The translations under genes and the position numbers were made by a program. Below the pieces are notes generated by a model. That model was not told where the DNA came from. It saw only the letters and a list, made by a program, of their open reading frames with translations, and did no database searches. DNA of 64,000 nt from Candidatus Nitrososphaera gargensis Ga9.2. GTDB lineage: Archaea > Thermoproteota > Nitrososphaeria > Nitrososphaerales > Nitrososphaeraceae. Every line of letters starts with the position of its first letter. Position 1 is the stretch's first letter. Positions 61,525 to 64,000 of the stretch are shown here, piece after piece. Where the stretch lies: assembly GCF_000303155.1 (NCBI RefSeq), contig NC_018719.1, forward strand, positions 2,108,001-2,172,000, written 5' to 3'.

Positions 61525-62766
61525 TTAGGTCACCAGTTGCTGAAAATTAAGACTGCTTGCTGCCTTTAGAAAGTCTTGAGGGGCAAGGCCGGCGTAGTGC
61601 ATGAATAAGGTCTTGTCAATTGGGAAACCCATTACCTGAAGCATCGGAATTGCTGCGAATCCATGAACCATAATCCAGCGTTGTATTCCAATATGCCGTA
61701 TACAATAAAGTGAATCTTCATGCCACACAGGTTCTTTCTTATCCAAGTGCCTGAATAGAGCTTTGTAAATTGCAGAATACTTTTTCCTAGTGTCAGGCAG
61801 CTCTTTTAGATCGGTGATAAAGAGGTATCTCCATCCTTGCCTAGTATCTTCTAGCCTGAATTTCCAATAGGATTCAGCCCACTTGACTAATTTTTCTTCC
61901 ATCACGTACTTTGGGAATATCTTCTGTTGCTTTGATTCTTGCAACATGAAGTGCAGAGCGGTCCTATTTAGAAAGCCATGATTCTCTATGGCTCTTGTTT
62001 CTAATGCCAGTACTGATGAAGGTCTGCCAAAAGAAGAAATGGCTATTGCCCAATGACAAAGCAGGGCCGAATGTCTGATCCCTTGTTGCTCGCATAGCTG
62101 CTTACATTCGTCAGACTCTAGCCATCTTTCGGCTTTGTCAAATTCATCTTTAGTGAGCTTCAGATAACGATATTTGCCTTCATTAGGAGCTACAACTTTT
62201 AGTCCAAGTATGGCAGAGTCGTACTTGGTTAATCTAACACCAAGACAGAGCTGAAGGAAGGTTCGTACTGCATCACGTATATGTGGCTTGAAAGGAGCTT
62301 TGAAACGCTTCTCATAGGAATCTCTGAATTGCTTGGTCGTTTCTGGATGCCTCCAGTACACAGGATTAATCTTGAAGGTTGGAACAACCTTTCCATAGCA
62401 CAGGTTCTTGAAGGTCCTTAAGTCATCCTTCTGACCTCTTGTTTGTGCATATCTGTACCAATCATGAATCAAGTGAATATTATAAAAGCAATAGGCAGGA
62501 ATGGAATCAATGTCTGGTGACTCGTAATCAATATTGTATCGGTGATCCCTGAGTCCGATCCAAGCAGCCTTATCCTCATATACAACTTCAATCTGATTCA
62601 TCCTTGTGAGCCATTCAAAGGTAGCAGTATAACTCAAGTCCAGTTTCTTGGCAAGCTCTGGAATTGTGTGTGGTCGTTGGCTAAGTATCCTTAGAATTGA
62701 TGAGGTTATCTTTTCTCTATGCTTGGCCCAAAGATCAATGTGTTGTTCAAACTGAAGAGTTGACAC
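61525..62766 (-). CDS. Tyrosine recombinase with N-terminal HTH domain
   Basis: This intact 413-residue recombinase has residues 1-65 forming a winged-helix-like domain (ILRILSQRPHTIPELAKKLD). A core-binding region follows, then the catalytic domain: box I arginine in SFGRPSSVLALE, box II YCIRHIGIQRW (the archaeal Y-C-I-R-H form), and the nucleophile tyrosine in LFMHYAGLAP. It probably integrates or excises the surrounding element. The HTH domain may let it control its own operon with the zinc protein downstream. Confidence 0.7.
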   Translation of the reverse strand: MSTLQFEQHIDLWAKHREKITSSILRILSQRPHTIPELAKKLDLSYTATFEWLTRMNQIEVVYEDKAAWIGLRDHRYNIDYESPDIDSIPAYCFYNIHLIHDWYRYAQTRGQKDDLRTFKNLCYGKVVPTFKINPVYWRHPETTKQFRDSYEKRFKAPFKPHIRDAVRTFLQLCLGVRLTKYDSAILGLKVVAPNEGKYRYLKLTKDEFDKAERWLESDECKQLCEQQGIRHSALLCHWAIAISSFGRPSSVLALETRAIENHGFLNRTALHFMLQESKQQKIFPKYVMEEKLVKWAESYWKFRLEDTRQGWRYLFITDLKELPDTRKKYSAIYKALFRHLDKKEPVWHEDSLYCIRHIGIQRWIMVHGFAAIPMLQVMGFPIDKTLFMHYAGLAPQDFLKAASSLNFQQLVT

Positions 62767-63347
62767 TAATGAGAGTGTGTTAATTCCAAGCTTTAACTGT
62801 GTCGTTCCAAAGTTGCAAGAAGAGAAAGATGATAAAGGTGTTTTCCGTACAAGGTTGAATTTGGTACTTTAATGAAAATGATGGTACATATAAAATCTAC
62901 GTTCTGTTCAATAATAGAATATGAAAACGAGGAAGGAAGCGACTTTTAGAAACTTTGGCAAACGTCACAATATTCGAGCGAAAATCGATTTATACACACT
63001 TTCTCAGAGTGTATTTGTTTGACCGTCGATTCCCAAATTTTTTGCTAAGTGGTACTGCACCATATAGAGGGAGACTTTAGACTGCAAAACACAACTCTGC
63101 AGAATTGCCTTTTTCTGACCTGTACAGACTATCAAGACTTGAACCCCGTATGCCTAGGGTACCCGTCGTACGTACTAGGGGTAGGCGGCCATACTAGCCA
63201 AGGGCCATCTTTTCATGACTTGATAACCTCAATTTCCACTGGTAAAATGCTGGTCAAATCATGTTAACTAATATCAAAATGGAGTCAATTCGTCATTTTT
63301 TCAATGGTACTGTTCCTTATAGCTAAGTTATTTTGTGCTCAGTTTCA
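62767..63347. other. Gene-free control region of the right-hand element
   Basis: No supported gene lies here. It holds an inverted repeat around 62992-63012 (ATACAC and GTGTAT arms with an ACACT/AGTGT core) and a GC-rich patch at 63151-63188. In that patch GCCTA and TAGGC bracket short palindromes GGGTACCC and GTACGTAC. It lies between divergent units (recombinase to the left, virus-like genes to the right), so promoters, an attachment site or a replication origin could be here. Confidence 0.35.
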
Positions 63348-63530
63348 ATGGTAACAACCATTCAAAAACAGCAATGCAAGTACGCTAGGTATTGCAGGTA
63401 CCACAGCACACTGTCAGAACACTGTAATAACAAGAATAAAGCGCTAGAGGATTGCGCTATCGCTTGGACGTTTGTATTATTTCGACTAAATGACGAGCAA
63501 AAAACGGTATCAGTGAGGGATATAGTATGA
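63348..63530 (+). CDS. Small Cys-rich protein of a virus-like operon
   Basis: This 60-residue protein from ATG 63348 has KQQCKYARYCRYHSTLSEHC, four Cys/His positions that could bind zinc, and a C-terminal NDEQKTVSVRDI. The stop overlaps the next start (GTATGA). No family is recognised. Confidence 0.55.
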   Translation: MVTTIQKQQCKYARYCRYHSTLSEHCNNKNKALEDCAIAWTFVLFRLNDEQKTVSVRDIV

Positions 63531-63796
63531 GCAAGTCCACAAGGCATTATCATGTACTGGCTGGTTTACATGGATGCATTCCAGACTCTGACGAATTATA
63601 CCGTACAAAGCAAGAAGCAAGGCAAGGCTTAAAGTGGATAGTTGGAGAGCTCAGGAGCTCGAATAATCGCTTACGTGGCAATTTGAAGCAAGGTTACTTC
63701 GAGCTCGTCAAAAAGACTGATGCCTTATGTGATTACTGCGAAATTTCAGACTGCTATGAGTCCGACTGTTTAAAGGAGCTTGATAGATTTGACTAG
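63527..63796 (+). CDS. Hypothetical protein of a virus-like operon
   Basis: This 89-residue protein has its start overlapping the previous gene by 4 nt. It reads TRHYHVLAGLHGCIPDSDEL, and later ALCDYCEISDCYESDC with four cysteines near the end. The opening is like small phage proteins that begin with a YxVLxGxxGxxPD pattern. The function is unknown. AAAGGAG near its end serves the following gene. Confidence 0.55.
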   Translation: MSKSTRHYHVLAGLHGCIPDSDELYRTKQEARQGLKWIVGELRSSNNRLRGNLKQGYFELVKKTDALCDYCEISDCYESDCLKELDRFD

Positions 63797-64000
63797 ACAA
63801 AAACAGACTCTAGGGCCAGACTACAACGAAATAGAACAAGCAATTGCAGATATGCTTAAAGAAAACACTGGTATGCACTTTTTAGATAGCGGCGGCGCTT
63901 ATGGGAGACACTGGCAGAGAAATCAAGCAATAGCAGACTTTAGACAATTGCCAGAATTGAGCATCGAAATATGGGATGATAGAGATTTTTGTATATCTCT
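63780..64000 (+). CDS. Virus-type hypothetical protein, cut by right edge
   Basis: This open frame runs off the window from TTG 63780 (or TTG 63789), with AAAGGAG just upstream. The text NTGMHFLDSGGAYGRHWQRN closely resembles a widespread uncharacterised phage protein family (recalled, not searched). With the two genes before it, it forms an overlapping operon, which suggests that the integrated element continues beyond the edge. Confidence 0.6.
   Translation, partial: MIDLTRQKQTLGPDYNEIEQAIADMLKENTGMHFLDSGGAYGRHWQRNQAIADFRQLPELSIEIWDDRDFCIS

Noticed and set aside
54126-62766. A casposon, because of PolB with nearby restriction genes.
   Set aside because: No Cas1-type integrase and no terminal inverted repeats were found; the only integrase is a tyrosine recombinase.
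63049-63267. Plus-strand 72-codon frame in the right-hand gap.
   Set aside because: It crosses the palindromic GC-rich patch, has no ribosome-binding site or domain text, and is probably chance.
1-64000. CRISPR arrays or cas genes.
   Set aside because: No regularly spaced repeats and no Cas protein motifs were seen on either strand.

Overview
The window looks like a chromosome segment of an ammonia-oxidising archaeon of the Nitrososphaera type (Thaumarchaeota). The evidence is an archaeal EF-2 with a diphthamide site, PurP, mannosyl-3-phosphoglycerate synthase, a TatA/TatC pair, futalosine-pathway menaquinone genes, TATA boxes about 25-30 nt ahead of many starts with no leader, and several decayed signal-transduction families of the kind common in this group. 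No complete rRNA or tRNA gene and no CRISPR array was seen. Species assignment is inference. Layout, left to right. (1) 1-15,400 is a higher-GC core: mqnC (cut by the left edge), mqnE and mqnD of the futalosine route, an HtrA protease, EF-2, mannosylglycerate synthesis (mpgS plus a HAD phosphatase), asparagine synthetase, a CPxC membrane protein and a BFN-domain protein. Between 7.4 and 10.3 kb lie several small decayed genes. (2) 15,500-28,700 is an AT-rich island. It holds a broken SPASM radical-SAM gene, an intact B12-type radical-SAM gene, small membrane and redox proteins, a broken integrase and a broken flavin disulfide reductase, then a mercury-resistance-like block: MerA, an HxlR-type regulator, MerT-like and CPAC membrane proteins and thioredoxin-fold proteins. 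An 11-bp palindrome (ATAGT-G/C-ACTAT) recurs at three promoter regions of this block. (3) 28,800-37,200 returns to core genes (purP, tatA, tatC, a CBS-TrkH potassium transporter) with scattered remnants. (4) 37,500-39,200 is a decayed IS200/IS605 element (tnpA and tnpB both interrupted). (5) 39,500-43,740 is a metal-uptake locus: ZnuABC-type transporter, a small zinc-ribbon protein, a NikR-like repressor with candidate GTTATTAAC operators, and a Cys-rich membrane protein. (6) 44,100-47,700 has a sensor kinase/response-regulator pair beside two decayed signalling genes. (7) 47,800-64,000 is a mobile, defence-like region: an integrase remnant fused to a terminase remnant, a fragment resembling the 3-prime end of a tRNA, an AbiV-like gene, three tandem mini zinc-ribbon genes, a four-gene polymerase operon, a type II restriction-modification pair, an intact HTH-tyrosine recombinase, and virus-like small genes running off the right edge. 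The strongest candidate for an undescribed system is 54,126-57,787. Four genes with overlapping stop/start codons encode a zinc-ribbon RadA-like protein without a P-loop, two small helical proteins that look like paralogues, and a B-family DNA polymerase. The polymerase keeps its two catalytic palm aspartates but has lost its proofreading-exonuclease residues. An inverted repeat brackets the TATA box of the operon. The arrangement resembles, by analogy only, the bacterial ImuA-ImuB-DnaE2 mutasome. Many accessory genes are broken by frameshifts or stops while neighbouring core genes are intact, which argues for real gene decay rather than general sequencing error.
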